From the NCBI RefSeq assembly GCF_045310675.1, contig NZ_JBJHZZ010000005.1, forward strand, positions 62,001 through 126,000: DNA of 64,000 nucleotides, written 5' to 3'. The notes under the pieces were generated by a model, which made no database searches, was not told the DNA's origin, and saw only the letters and a program-made list of their open reading frames with translations. Origin of the DNA: Clostridium_AT stratigraminis. Its GTDB lineage: Bacteria; Bacillota; Clostridia; Clostridiales; Clostridiaceae. Both the position numbers and the translations under genes were made by a program. This document shows, one piece after another, positions 8,425-16,247 of this stretch (its first letter is position 1; each line of letters starts with the position of its first letter).

Positions 8425-8507
8425 GTCCCATAAATATGATAATATATAATTAATTTGGCAGCAATTTAATTAATTTTGCTATGCACAATTTCCGGGTGGT
8501 GATTTGA

Positions 8508-8942
8508 ATGATTTTAGGAATCGGTGTGGATATAGTTGAAATTCGCAGGATAAAAGCAGCTATTGAGAGAAAAGATAATTTTGTAAATAAGCTATTTAAT
8601 AAAGAAGAAATTGAGTATTTAAAACTGAGAGGCCTTAGACCAGAATTTGTAGCAGGTAGATTTGCTGCAAAGGAAGCAGTATCTAAGGCACTTGGTACAG
8701 GGTTTAGAGGCTTTGGTTTTAAGGATATTGTAATAAATAGAACAGCTCTTGGTAAACCTACTGTAGAGCTTAAGGGTAAGGCAAGGCAAATTGCAAGTGA
8801 ACTTGGAGCTAATGGCTATAAAATAGATATTAGTATTTCTCACGGTGATGACAGTGCCATTGCCTATGTAATTATAGAAGAATGTAAAGTTGAGGATGAT
8901 GATTGTGAAAATAGCAACTGGACGAATAATGAAGGAAATTGA
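8508..8942 (+). CDS. acpS: Holo-[acyl-carrier-protein] synthase
   Basis: Transfers 4'-phosphopantetheine from CoA to acyl carrier protein. GIGVDIVEIRRI at the N-terminus carries the Mg-binding Asp, and FVAGRFAAKEAVSKALG carries the second metal/catalytic Glu; SISHGDDSAIAYVI is the typical C-terminal strand. 144 residues, slightly longer than the usual ~120-130 because of an acidic tail (KVEDDDCENSN) that overlaps the start of the next gene. GGGTGGTGA precedes the ATG. The acpS-nnr-gerS-alr order resembles other Firmicutes, where acpS and alr are neighbours. Confidence 0.95.
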   Translation: MILGIGVDIVEIRRIKAAIERKDNFVNKLFNKEEIEYLKLRGLRPEFVAGRFAAKEAVSKALGTGFRGFGFKDIVINRTALGKPTVELKGKARQIASELGANGYKIDISISHGDDSAIAYVIIEECKVEDDDCENSNWTNNEGN

Positions 8943-10407
8943 TAAATACTGTATTGAAAAATTAAAAATTCCGGGAATTGTACTAATGGAGAATGCTGCC
9001 ATTAAAGTATTAAATAATCTTGAAATACAAAAGTATAATTCATATACAATAATTTGTGGCAAGGGAAACAATGGAGGAGATGGTTTTGCAGCTGCAAGGC
9101 ATTTGGCCATCCTTGAAAAAAATATTGAGGTTTTTTTAGTAGGCTCTGAAGAGGGCATGACAGAGGACTGCAGAACAAACTATAACATACTTAAAAACAT
9201 GGGAATAAGAATAAACAATATTCATAATTTAGAAGATGCAAATGAGCTGAGAGATTCTATTGAGCGCAGCAGTGTTACAATAGATGCTCTTTTTGGAACT
9301 GGATTAATGAGAAATCTGGATGGAATTTATGATTTAGTTATTTCTATAATTAATGAAAACAGTTCCTACACCATATCAATAGATGTACCTTCTGGCTTTA
9401 ATAATGACAGCGGCAAGATTATGGGCAACTGTGTTAGGGCAGATAAAACTATTACCTTTGAGCTGTATAAAAAGGGGTTTTTAAATTATGGCAGCAAAAG
9501 ATATACTGGAGAAGTAGTAGTAGAGAATATTGGTATTCCAAGCTCTGCTGTTGATAGATTCCATGAGAAAGAATTTATACTGGATGAAGCTATGGTAAAA
9601 GCAAGGCTTAAAGCAAGAGATATATATGGGCACAAGGGTGATTATGGAAGAGTACTTTTAGTGGCTGGTTCTAGGGGATTTACTGGAGCTGCATATCTAT
9701 TAACAGAGGCCGCTGTGAGAAGTGGTGCAGGTCTCATAACTCTTTGCTGCAGCGAAGACATTCAGCCAATATTAAGTACAAAGCTTACTGAGGCAATGAC
9801 TATTAATTTTAATGAAACAGAAAGACTCTTGGATATTCTTAATAAGTGTAATTGTTTAGCTATAGGGCCTGGAATGGGAAATAATGAAGCTACTTTAAAT
9901 ACTGTTAAATTTCTTCTTGAAAAGGCAAATTGTCCAATTATTATAGATGCAGACGCCATAAATGTACTTAAAGGAAACCTGGAGTTACTAAAAAGCAGGG
10001 AAATGCCTGTAATTTTGACGCCTCATGTTGGTGAAATGTCCAGAATAACTGAGTTATCCATAGAATATATTCAAGAAAACAGAATAGAAGTTTCTAAAGA
10101 ATTTGCTAAAGAGTATAAGGTTATAGTTATTTTAAAGGGCTATAATACTGTAATTACTGATGGATTAACAGTAATAATTAATCCAACTGGAAATAGTTCA
10201 ATGGCTTCAGGCGGCATGGGAGATTGCCTTACAGGAATAATTGCTTCCTTTATAGGTCAAGGATACAAGCCGCTAGAGGCAGCAGCTCTAGTAGTATATA
10301 TCCATGGTTTTTGTGGGGATAAACTTGCGGAAGAAATGTTCTGTGTAAGTGCCAGCAGTCTTCTTGAAAGCATACCATACATAATTAAAGAGCTGCAGCA
10401 GAAATAA
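8905..10407 (+). CDS. nnrD: Bifunctional NAD(P)HX epimerase / ADP-dependent NAD(P)HX dehydratase
   Basis: Repairs hydrated NADH/NADPH: the N-terminal YjeF domain (about residues 1-210) epimerises NAD(P)HX and the C-terminal ribokinase-like domain dehydrates the S form using ADP. Epimerase motifs are CGKGNNGGDGFAAARHL, DALFGTGL and DVPSGFNNDSG. Dehydratase motifs are GHKGDYGRVLLVAGS, AIGPGMG, DADAINVL, TPHVGEMSR and MASGGMGDCLTGII (catalytic Asp in GMGDCL). I chose GTG at 8905 (giving MKIATGRIMKEID) because GAGG lies 9 bp upstream; ATGs at 8896/8899 are too close to that site. It overlaps acpS by 38 bp, implying coupling. Confidence 0.92.
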   Translation: MKIATGRIMKEIDKYCIEKLKIPGIVLMENAAIKVLNNLEIQKYNSYTIICGKGNNGGDGFAAARHLAILEKNIEVFLVGSEEGMTEDCRTNYNILKNMGIRINNIHNLEDANELRDSIERSSVTIDALFGTGLMRNLDGIYDLVISIINENSSYTISIDVPSGFNNDSGKIMGNCVRADKTITFELYKKGFLNYGSKRYTGEVVVENIGIPSSAVDRFHEKEFILDEAMVKARLKARDIYGHKGDYGRVLLVAGSRGFTGAAYLLTEAAVRSGAGLITLCCSEDIQPILSTKLTEAMTINFNETERLLDILNKCNCLAIGPGMGNNEATLNTVKFLLEKANCPIIIDADAINVLKGNLELLKSREMPVILTPHVGEMSRITELSIEYIQENRIEVSKEFAKEYKVIVILKGYNTVITDGLTVIINPTGNSSMASGGMGDCLTGIIASFIGQGYKPLEAAALVVYIHGFCGDKLAEEMFCVSASSLLESIPYIIKELQQK

Positions 10408-10556
10408 ATATTAGCAGTAATTTTTATGAGGTTATTTTTAACAACTGAAATTATAGCAAGTATTCATTTGAAATTAAGAAGCTGTAAGTTTATACGAATA
10501 TTGCATAGACAAGCTGAATAGTATTAATAATGAGAGAAGCATTATTGGAGGAAAGC

Positions 10557-11165
10557 ATGAAGAAAAGATTATTAATAGTATCAGCATTTGCATTAATATT
10601 ATCTATACTATTTTCGGGCTGCAGAAAAGATAAAAATAATCCGAATGAAGCTATGGATTTTTTAAAAGGCTTAAATAGTTATAGTACAAGTTATAAGATG
10701 GAAATAATAAATAACAAGCAGATAATTACCTATGAGGGAAAACAATATTTTGACAAAAAGTTAGGTTACAGGCTTGAGCTTGGAGAAGATCGAGTGTTTA
10801 TTTATAAAGATGATAAAATTTATGCTCACGACATAAAAAATAATTCTAATTACATATTAGATAAAGACTTTGATGATATATATAAAATTAGTTTCATTAA
10901 GGAGTATATAAAGCTTTTATATACAGATGAGAAAATAAAATTTGAGTATAAGACTATAGATAATGTAAAACTTCAGCTCATACATCTTACAATACCAGGA
11001 GGAAGCAGGGAAATGAGCAGAGCCGTAATGTACGTAAACATGAAAACTTATCACCCTGAAATGGTTATAGTTTATGATGAAAAAGGCAGTGAAAGAAGAA
11101 AAATTACCTATAGCAGCTTCGAAGCAAACCCTGCACTTGAGGAAAAATTGTTTAAAACTCAGTAA
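10557..11165 (+). CDS. gerS: GerS-like germination lipoprotein (LolA-like fold)
   Basis: An N-terminal lipoprotein signal (MKKRLLIVSAFALILSILFSGC, lipobox LFSGC) puts it on the outer face of the membrane. The mature part is a beta-rich LolA/LppX-like domain (NSYSTSYKMEIINNKQIITYEGKQYF). C. difficile GerS, needed for cortex modification during germination, has this architecture and is encoded with alr2; here the gene lies 51 bp before alr, which supports the assignment. ATG at 10557 has TTGGAGGAAAGC just upstream; the longer in-frame ATG at 10530 lacks a site and would disrupt the signal peptide. GerS identity is from layout and domain type, not alignment. Confidence 0.65.
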   Translation: MKKRLLIVSAFALILSILFSGCRKDKNNPNEAMDFLKGLNSYSTSYKMEIINNKQIITYEGKQYFDKKLGYRLELGEDRVFIYKDDKIYAHDIKNNSNYILDKDFDDIYKISFIKEYIKLLYTDEKIKFEYKTIDNVKLQLIHLTIPGGSREMSRAVMYVNMKTYHPEMVIVYDEKGSERRKITYSSFEANPALEEKLFKTQ

Positions 11166-11216
11166 TTTTGGAGTAGAATATAATTAATTATAATTACAAA
11201 AGACGGGGGTTTGAAA

Positions 11217-12377
11217 ATGTTTAGGCACTTAAGACCAGTTTGGGCAGAGGTGGATTTAGATAAGCTTGCCCATAATATGAGAGAAATAAGAAGATTATCA
11301 AAAAGTAAGGACATCATAGCTATTATTAAAGCTGATGGCTATGGACATGGGGCATTAGATATTGCACCTACTCTATTAGAAAATGGTGCTACTAGAATAG
11401 CTGTTGCAGTACTTAGTGAGGCAATAGAACTTAGGCGCGGGGGGATAGAACAATCGATTATGATTTTAGGTTTTACACCTCCTAGCTTAATAGATATGTT
11501 AATTAGGTATGATATTGAGCAAACAGTTTTTTCTTATGACTTTGCAAAAGAAATTTCTTTAATGGCTCAAAGGAAAAATAAAATTGCAAGGATACACATT
11601 GCCTTAGACACTGGTATGGGGAGAATTGGTTTTCTTCCTAATGATGATAGTGCAGAAGAGGTATATAAAATCAGCAAATTGCCCAATATAATAATTGAAG
11701 GCCTATTTTCTCATTTTTCTTCAGCCGATGAAGAAAATAAAGAATATACAACCTATCAATTTAACAATTATAATAAATTTTATGAGAAATTAATACAAAA
11801 GGGAATAAAGATAAATGTAAGACATATTGCAAATAGCGCTGCAATAATTGATTTTCCAGAGTCGCATTTAGAGGCAGTAAGACCTGGCATTATTCTATAT
11901 GGCTATTACCCATCAAATGAGGTTGACAAAAATAATATAGATCTAAAGCCGGTAATGTCACTAAAAACTAATGTTGTTCACATAAAAACACTTCCAGCTG
12001 GGGAATATATAAGTTATGGAAGAAAATTTAAAACAAATAGGGAAAGTGTTATAGCAACTCTGCCTGTAGGCTATGCAGATGGCTATACAAGGCTTCTTTA
12101 CAATAAGGCTAAGGTCATTATAAATGGAAGCTTTGCACCGGTTATAGGTAGAATATGTATGGACCAATGTATGGTGGACATTACTGAAATAGGTAATGTA
12201 AATGTTGGGGATGAAGTTACTTTAATGGGTGAGCAGGACAATCTCAAATTTACAGCTGATAATATAGCAGAACTCATTGGGACAATTAATTATGAAGTTA
12301 CCTGCATGATAAGCAAGAGAGTCCCCAGGGTGTATATGAAAGCTGGTAAGGTAGTAAAAATAAGAAACTATATATAA
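11217..12377 (+). CDS. alr: Alanine racemase
   Basis: PLP enzyme interconverting L- and D-alanine for peptidoglycan. IIKADGYGHGALDIA carries the PLP lysine (residue 38 from this start), and the second catalytic Tyr region is ISYGRKFKTNRESVIATLPVGYADGY. GRICMDQCMVDIT and EVTCMISKRVPRVY are the typical C-terminal signatures. 386 residues, normal length. ATG at 11217 is 7 bp after GGGGGT; an upstream TTG at 11211 abuts the site and is less likely. The gerS-like neighbour suggests a possible extra role in spore germination or dormancy, which is inference. Confidence 0.95.
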   Translation: MFRHLRPVWAEVDLDKLAHNMREIRRLSKSKDIIAIIKADGYGHGALDIAPTLLENGATRIAVAVLSEAIELRRGGIEQSIMILGFTPPSLIDMLIRYDIEQTVFSYDFAKEISLMAQRKNKIARIHIALDTGMGRIGFLPNDDSAEEVYKISKLPNIIIEGLFSHFSSADEENKEYTTYQFNNYNKFYEKLIQKGIKINVRHIANSAAIIDFPESHLEAVRPGIILYGYYPSNEVDKNNIDLKPVMSLKTNVVHIKTLPAGEYISYGRKFKTNRESVIATLPVGYADGYTRLLYNKAKVIINGSFAPVIGRICMDQCMVDITEIGNVNVGDEVTLMGEQDNLKFTADNIAELIGTINYEVTCMISKRVPRVYMKAGKVVKIRNYI

Positions 12378-12414
12378 GCTGATGAACTTAAGATGGGAAA
12401 GACAAAATCTTACT

Positions 12415-12443
12415 TTGACATAATAATATAATATAATTATAAT
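12415..12443 (+). promoter_or_regulatory. Consensus sigma-A promoter for the ndoAI-ndoA operon
   Basis: TTGACA (12415-12420) and TATAAT (12438-12443) are both perfect and exactly 17 bp apart. The spacer is entirely A/T. Transcription would begin around 12450, leaving a leader of about 100 nt before the antitoxin. Confidence 0.75.
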
Positions 12444-12547
12444 TAAAATGCTATACATATTTGCGCTCTTCATGCGTGAAATGACAATAAAGTATAAAAC
12501 GTGCGGATGAGTACCTAGTACACATACCTTTAGGAGGCGTTATTCCC

Positions 12548-12868
12548 ATGTCAGGGTCAAAAAAGCTAGTTGTTAACCTTAATGAGTCACTATATAATGA
12601 ATTTAATAAAGCTTTAGAAGAAGATTGCAAAAAAAGAAGTGAATTTATTCGAGATGCTATAATATTATATATTGAGGAGAAGAAAAGACATGATGCTTTT
12701 GACCAGATGAAAAAGGGATATATGGAGATGGCACAGTTAAATCTTGAAATTGCAGATATGGGCTTTGCAAATGATGTAGAAGAGTTTAAAAAGTATGAAG
12801 CGAAGCTTGCGGAGAGTGATTTTCCAAATGACAATAGTAGTGAAAAGAGGAGATATATTCTATGCTGA
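12548..12868 (+). CDS. ndoAI: Antitoxin of the NdoA/MazF-type toxin (ribbon-helix-helix)
   Basis: 106 residues. The N-terminal ribbon-helix-helix (KKLVVNLNESLYNEFNKALEE followed by RSEFIRDAIILYI) matches the NdoAI/EndoAI class: DNA binding by the N-terminus and toxin neutralisation by the C-terminal tail. TAGGAGGCG precedes the ATG. The last 13 codons are shared, in another frame, with the start of the toxin gene, so translation is probably coupled. Confidence 0.88.
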   Translation: MSGSKKLVVNLNESLYNEFNKALEEDCKKRSEFIRDAIILYIEEKKRHDAFDQMKKGYMEMAQLNLEIADMGFANDVEEFKKYEAKLAESDFPNDNSSEKRRYILC

Positions 12869-13175
12869 TTTAAGTCCAGTAATAGGATCTGAACAAGGCG
12901 GAATAAGACCTGTCATCATAATACAAAACGATGTAGGGAATAAATACAGTCCAACAGTAATCGTTGCTGCGATTACTTCACAGATAAATAAAGCAAAACT
13001 TCCAACACATGTTGAAATCTCCTCAGAAGAATATGGGTTAAATAAAGATTCTGTTGTTTTGCTGGAACAAATTAGAACCCTTGATAAAAAAAGACTAAAA
13101 GAAAAAATTGGTCATATGACTGAAAGTGATACCAAAAAGGTAGATGAAGCACTTACTATAAGTGTAGGGTTATAA
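12828..13175 (+). CDS. ndoA: Endoribonuclease toxin NdoA (MazF/PemK family)
   Basis: Sequence-specific mRNA interferase. VVKRGDIFYADLSPVIGSEQGGIRPVIIIQND and SPTVIVAAITSQINKAKLPTHVEI (positions 5-60) are almost diagnostic for the NdoA/EndoA branch, with the conserved Arg of GGIRPV and Thr of AAITSQ at the active site. The chosen ATG at 12828 gives MTIVVKRGD, the family N-terminus. It overlaps the antitoxin by 41 bp, and a terminator starts at its stop codon. Confidence 0.93.
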   Translation: MTIVVKRGDIFYADLSPVIGSEQGGIRPVIIIQNDVGNKYSPTVIVAAITSQINKAKLPTHVEISSEEYGLNKDSVVLLEQIRTLDKKRLKEKIGHMTESDTKKVDEALTISVGL

Positions 13176-13199
13176 AAAGGGGCATAATGCCCTTTTTTT
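13175..13199 (+). terminator. Intrinsic terminator after ndoA
   Basis: GGGCA/TGCCC stem with TAA loop, flanked by an A-run and followed by T7, directly after the ndoA stop. Confidence 0.85.
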
Positions 13200-13312
13200 A
13201 AATTAATAAATTAAAATAAAATTCCTTTATATATAGTTTTTCCTTGGGAAATAATTCATAATTAATAATGGAGTTTTCATAATTTTTCATTAAGGATGAA
13301 AGGGAGGTTTTT

Positions 13313-14167
13313 ATGAAGAAAGCAAAGGATTATATATTAATTACCATTGGATTTATTCTGGTGGCACTGTCCCTGGAGCTTTTTTTAGTTCCAAATAAAA
13401 TCGCTGCAGGGGGTGTTTCTGGAATCGCAATTATAATTAACAGTATTTTTCCTGTTCTAGATGTAGGACTTCTTATGTTAATTATGAATGCTATATTATT
13501 TATTGTAGCATTTATATTTATAGGAAATAAATTTGGCGGGAAAAGTATTTATACAAGTTTAGGACTTTCAGGCACTATTTGGTTAATGGATAAATTGAAG
13601 ATTTATAACTATGTACTTACAAAGGATCTATTACTAGCATCTGTATTTGGGACACTGATTTCTGGTATAGGAATGGCTATAGTATTTAACCAAAATGCCT
13701 CTACAGGTGGTACAGATATACTTGCTAAAATACTAAATAAATATTTTCACATAGATATTGGTAAATCACTATTATCTGTAGACTTTATAGTTTCCTGTTT
13801 TGCAGGACTTACCTTTGGAGCTAATGTAGGTATGTATGCACTATTATGCGTTATAATGAATGGTTTTATAATAGATAATGTTATTGAAGGTATGAATACC
13901 TGTAAAGAAGTCATGATTCTAAGCAGCAAAAATAGGGATATAAGCAAATTTATAATAGATGAATTAGAAAGAGGCTGTACTATATTTAATGGTAAGGGCG
14001 GCTACAGCGAAAAGGATGCCTCCATTTTATATACCGTGCTTAGCAGAAAACAATTTATATTATTAAAGAAATTCATAAAGGAAGTAGACAGCAGAGCCTT
14101 TATTACTGTTAGTGAAGCACATGAGGTTTTAGGGGAAGGCTTTAGGGACATTCTAGGAGACGAATAG
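13313..14167 (+). CDS. YitT-family membrane protein (DUF161/DUF2179)
   Basis: 284 residues: five or so membrane helices in the first 190 residues, with the repeated signatures LFLVPNKIAAGGVSGIAII and NQNASTGGTDILAKIL (DUF161), then a cytosolic DUF2179 tail (RDISKFIIDELERGCTIFNGKGGYS, ending FITVSEAHEVLGEGF). This is the complete YitT architecture; the family function is unknown. ATG follows AGGGAGGTTTTT. Its stop codon shares a base with a possible tiny gene downstream. Confidence 0.9.
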   Translation: MKKAKDYILITIGFILVALSLELFLVPNKIAAGGVSGIAIIINSIFPVLDVGLLMLIMNAILFIVAFIFIGNKFGGKSIYTSLGLSGTIWLMDKLKIYNYVLTKDLLLASVFGTLISGIGMAIVFNQNASTGGTDILAKILNKYFHIDIGKSLLSVDFIVSCFAGLTFGANVGMYALLCVIMNGFIIDNVIEGMNTCKEVMILSSKNRDISKFIIDELERGCTIFNGKGGYSEKDASILYTVLSRKQFILLKKFIKEVDSRAFITVSEAHEVLGEGFRDILGDE

Positions 14168-14298
14168 TGTGGAGTGTTTTAATAAGTTTCAAAGCCCCTG
14201 TAGCTTTGGTACTATATTTAATTGCTACAAGCTTATTTTCCTTTTTAGAGGAAGTGGTTTTTAGATTATATGCTAAAAGTAGGAGATTGACTGCTTAA
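14167..14298 (+). CDS. Possible 43-residue membrane peptide coupled to the YitT gene
   Basis: A GTG start at 14167 overlaps the G of the preceding TAG, with AGGAG six bases upstream. The frame runs 43 codons to TAA at 14296-14298. The product, beginning VWSVLISFKAPVALVLYLIA, has one strongly hydrophobic segment then a basic tail (RLYAKSRRLTA), like a single-pass small membrane protein. A strong hairpin follows 12 bp later. Support is only from SD, overlap and hydrophobicity; it could be a chance frame. Confidence 0.35.
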   Translation: MWSVLISFKAPVALVLYLIATSLFSFLEEVVFRLYAKSRRLTA

Positions 14299-14310
14299 CA
14301 TAAAATATAG

Positions 14311-14352
14311 GGACGCAGCTAATGGTACATTTATTTACCATTAGCTGCGTCC
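14311..14352. terminator. 17-bp perfect hairpin, probable terminator of the YitT unit
   Basis: GGACGCAGCTAATGGTA (14311-14327) and its exact complement (14336-14352) flank an 8-nt loop. The following TTACTATTTTTAAG is T-rich but not a pure T-run, so terminator function is likely rather than certain. Confidence 0.6.
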
Positions 14353-14565
14353 TTACTATTTTTAAGAAAGGATTCATAATATTAAGTGTATCTATGTTTT
14401 TAAAAAATCATAGATGCAATTTAGTTAAGTATGCTATAATTGTAAATATTATTAGATTTTACCTAAAAGAACAATTTGTTAACGAGATAGACATAAAAGA
14501 TGAGAAAAAGAGTAATTTTGAAAACTGGGTTATAGTAAATTATTTTTAATTTGGGGGTGCAGGTG

Positions 14566-15372
14566 ATGAATAAAGAACTAGTTGATAATAGATTTAAGCT
14601 GTCATTTATAGGTGCCTTTGGGATAATAATAGTATATTATGTGCTAATAGCAGGAATTATAAATCTGCCCTTTGCAATTTTTTCTGAACTCTTTAACAAT
14701 ATACAAGTATTACAGGCTGCCGTTATATTTGTAGGAAATTTAATTTCCTATGCAATAACAATAAAATTAATTCTAAGAAGAATAAGAAAGAAGAATAAAT
14801 CAAATTTTAAAATAAGCTTTATTCATAAATTTAATTTTAAGATCTTATTATGTACAGTTCTTTTAATAATAGGATATTTTTTATGGTTTCAAAGCTCCCT
14901 TGGTATGTTAATACAGAAAATACCTATACCGCAATACGTAAATGATGCCTTTGAAACATTGGCAATAAATGACTACTCATTTATTGCTACTGCAGTAATA
15001 ATAGCCCCTATTTTTGAGGAAATTTTAATGCGAGGGCTTATTTTAGAGGGCTTTTTAAACAAATATAAACCTGTAACTGCCATAATAGCTTCAGCCTTTA
15101 TATTTGGACTAATTCATTTAAACATTCCGCAATTTATTAATGCCTTTTTTTTAGGCTTAATTTTAGCCTTGATATATTACAAAACTAGATCCTTGATATT
15201 GTGTATCTGTGCACATATCTTAAATAATAGCATTGCCATATTTTCAGCATACATGAAGCTTGAATATATTATTTTAATATTTTTTATAGGAATGATTATT
15301 TTTATTGCTGCCGGCAAATATCTTTTAAAACAAATTTATAAATCTCAAAAAGTAGAGGAAGTAAATATTTAA
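14566..15372 (+). CDS. CPBP-family intramembrane metalloprotease (CAAX/Abi)
   Basis: Seven to eight membrane helices with the three conserved motifs: EEILMRGLILEGF (EExxxR), FIFGLIHLNIPQF (FxxxH) and CAHILNNSIA (HxxxN). These form the glutamate/histidine metal site of CPBP proteases. The ATG at 14566 fits a GGGGGTG site 6 bp upstream and gives 268 residues. Such proteins are often linked to peptide maturation or self-immunity, but no bacteriocin gene is visible nearby. A weak terminator-like hairpin follows. Confidence 0.88.
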   Translation: MNKELVDNRFKLSFIGAFGIIIVYYVLIAGIINLPFAIFSELFNNIQVLQAAVIFVGNLISYAITIKLILRRIRKKNKSNFKISFIHKFNFKILLCTVLLIIGYFLWFQSSLGMLIQKIPIPQYVNDAFETLAINDYSFIATAVIIAPIFEEILMRGLILEGFLNKYKPVTAIIASAFIFGLIHLNIPQFINAFFLGLILALIYYKTRSLILCICAHILNNSIAIFSAYMKLEYIILIFFIGMIIFIAAGKYLLKQIYKSQKVEEVNI

Positions 15373-15430
15373 GGAGAAAACAAATGTATAAACCGATTTA
15401 ATACACTCTAATTTCACAGGAGATTATGGA

Positions 15431-15459
15431 AATAGCCTTTATAGCAAGGCTTATTTTTC
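15431..15459 (+). terminator. Weak terminator-like hairpin after the CPBP gene
   Basis: TAGCCTT TATAGC AAGGCTTA followed by TTTTTC. The 6-7 bp stem is short; it is called because of the position between two genes and the T-run. Confidence 0.45.
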
Positions 15460-15481
15460 ATGTAATTTTGGAGGTATTAAA

Positions 15482-16105
15482 TTGAATAAAAAGGCTAATG
15501 TTTATTTAATGTACACTATTGTCTTTCTTCAAGGGCTTGTTTTTTATGAGCCTATTGCCACATTATACAGACAAAGCAGAAATTTATCTTTGTCTAGTAT
15601 GTTTTTAATAGAATCTATTTCATGGATATTAGTGATTGTATTTGAAATTCCATGGGGATGGGTTGCAGATAGAGTTGGATACAAGAAAGTACTTGTTATT
15701 TCAAATTTTATATTTTTTATATCAAAAATAGTTTTCTATGAGGCAAGTTCATTTGAAATGTTCTTCTTAGAAAGAGTATTGTTATCTGCAGCTTTAGCCG
15801 GAATCTCAGGTTGCGATATCGCACTCATATATTCATCTATAAAACAAGATGAGAATGAGAAAGTATTTGGCAGATATAATGCATTTTCAACTAGTGGTTA
15901 TTTAATAGCATCAATTATTTTTCCGCTGCTTATAAGGCAGTCTATGAATAGTACTGTGTTTTATACTATAATGCCTTATGCAGTTGCAGCAATATTAACT
16001 TTGCAGATAAAAGAGGTTAATGTGCAGCAGGAGGAAAGACCTAAGCTTATACTGTTTTTTCTCTATAAGATAAAAAGTGTAAAAGAAATAAACTTAGAGA
16101 AATAA
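15482..16105 (+). CDS. Half-length MFS transporter, probably truncated
   Basis: 207 residues covering only the N-terminal six-helix bundle of a major facilitator. The motif A region is WGWVADRVGYKKVLVISN, with helices from YTIVFLQGLVF to MPYAVAAILTLQI. Normal members have ~400 residues and twelve helices. The frame ends in a short basic tail (LFFLYKIKSVKEINLEK) and the 142 bp to the next gene cannot hold the second half. The TTG start has TTGGAGGT seven bases upstream. The best reading is loss of the C-terminal half by deletion, so it is likely a pseudogene; a functional half-transporter dimer is less likely. Confidence 0.7.
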   Translation: MNKKANVYLMYTIVFLQGLVFYEPIATLYRQSRNLSLSSMFLIESISWILVIVFEIPWGWVADRVGYKKVLVISNFIFFISKIVFYEASSFEMFFLERVLLSAALAGISGCDIALIYSSIKQDENEKVFGRYNAFSTSGYLIASIIFPLLIRQSMNSTVFYTIMPYAVAAILTLQIKEVNVQQEERPKLILFFLYKIKSVKEINLEK

Positions 16106-16204
16106 AATAGTATTTAGATGTTAATAGTTTTCCTTTATTATTTTAACACTAAGCTTTGAAAATATTCTTTTTGATGTGTAGAAAAATGTAAATTTGCGGG
16201 GTAT

Positions 16205-16225
16205 AATCTATATACAGAATAGATT
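16205..16225. promoter_or_regulatory. Palindrome over the putative promoter of the GGDEF gene
   Basis: AATCTAT (16205-16211) and ATAGATT (16219-16225) form a perfect 7-bp inverted repeat with a 7-bp spacer. It overlaps a TATAAT (16202-16207) that could be the -10 of the diguanylate cyclase gene. A repressor site here would occlude the promoter; this is motif-only. Confidence 0.35.
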
Positions 16226-16247
16226 GTAGTATAATTTGGGGGAAACT

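Noticed and set aside
8619..9158. 179-codon open frame on the minus strand
   Set aside because: It runs antisense through acpS and the start of the nnr gene, whose families are certain; its product has no recognisable motif and odd Cys/Tyr-rich composition.
14322..14549. 75-codon plus-strand frame before the CPBP gene
   Set aside because: It starts inside the loop side of a perfect hairpin, has no ribosome site, and covers the CPBP promoter region (GCTATAATTG). Product has no family look.
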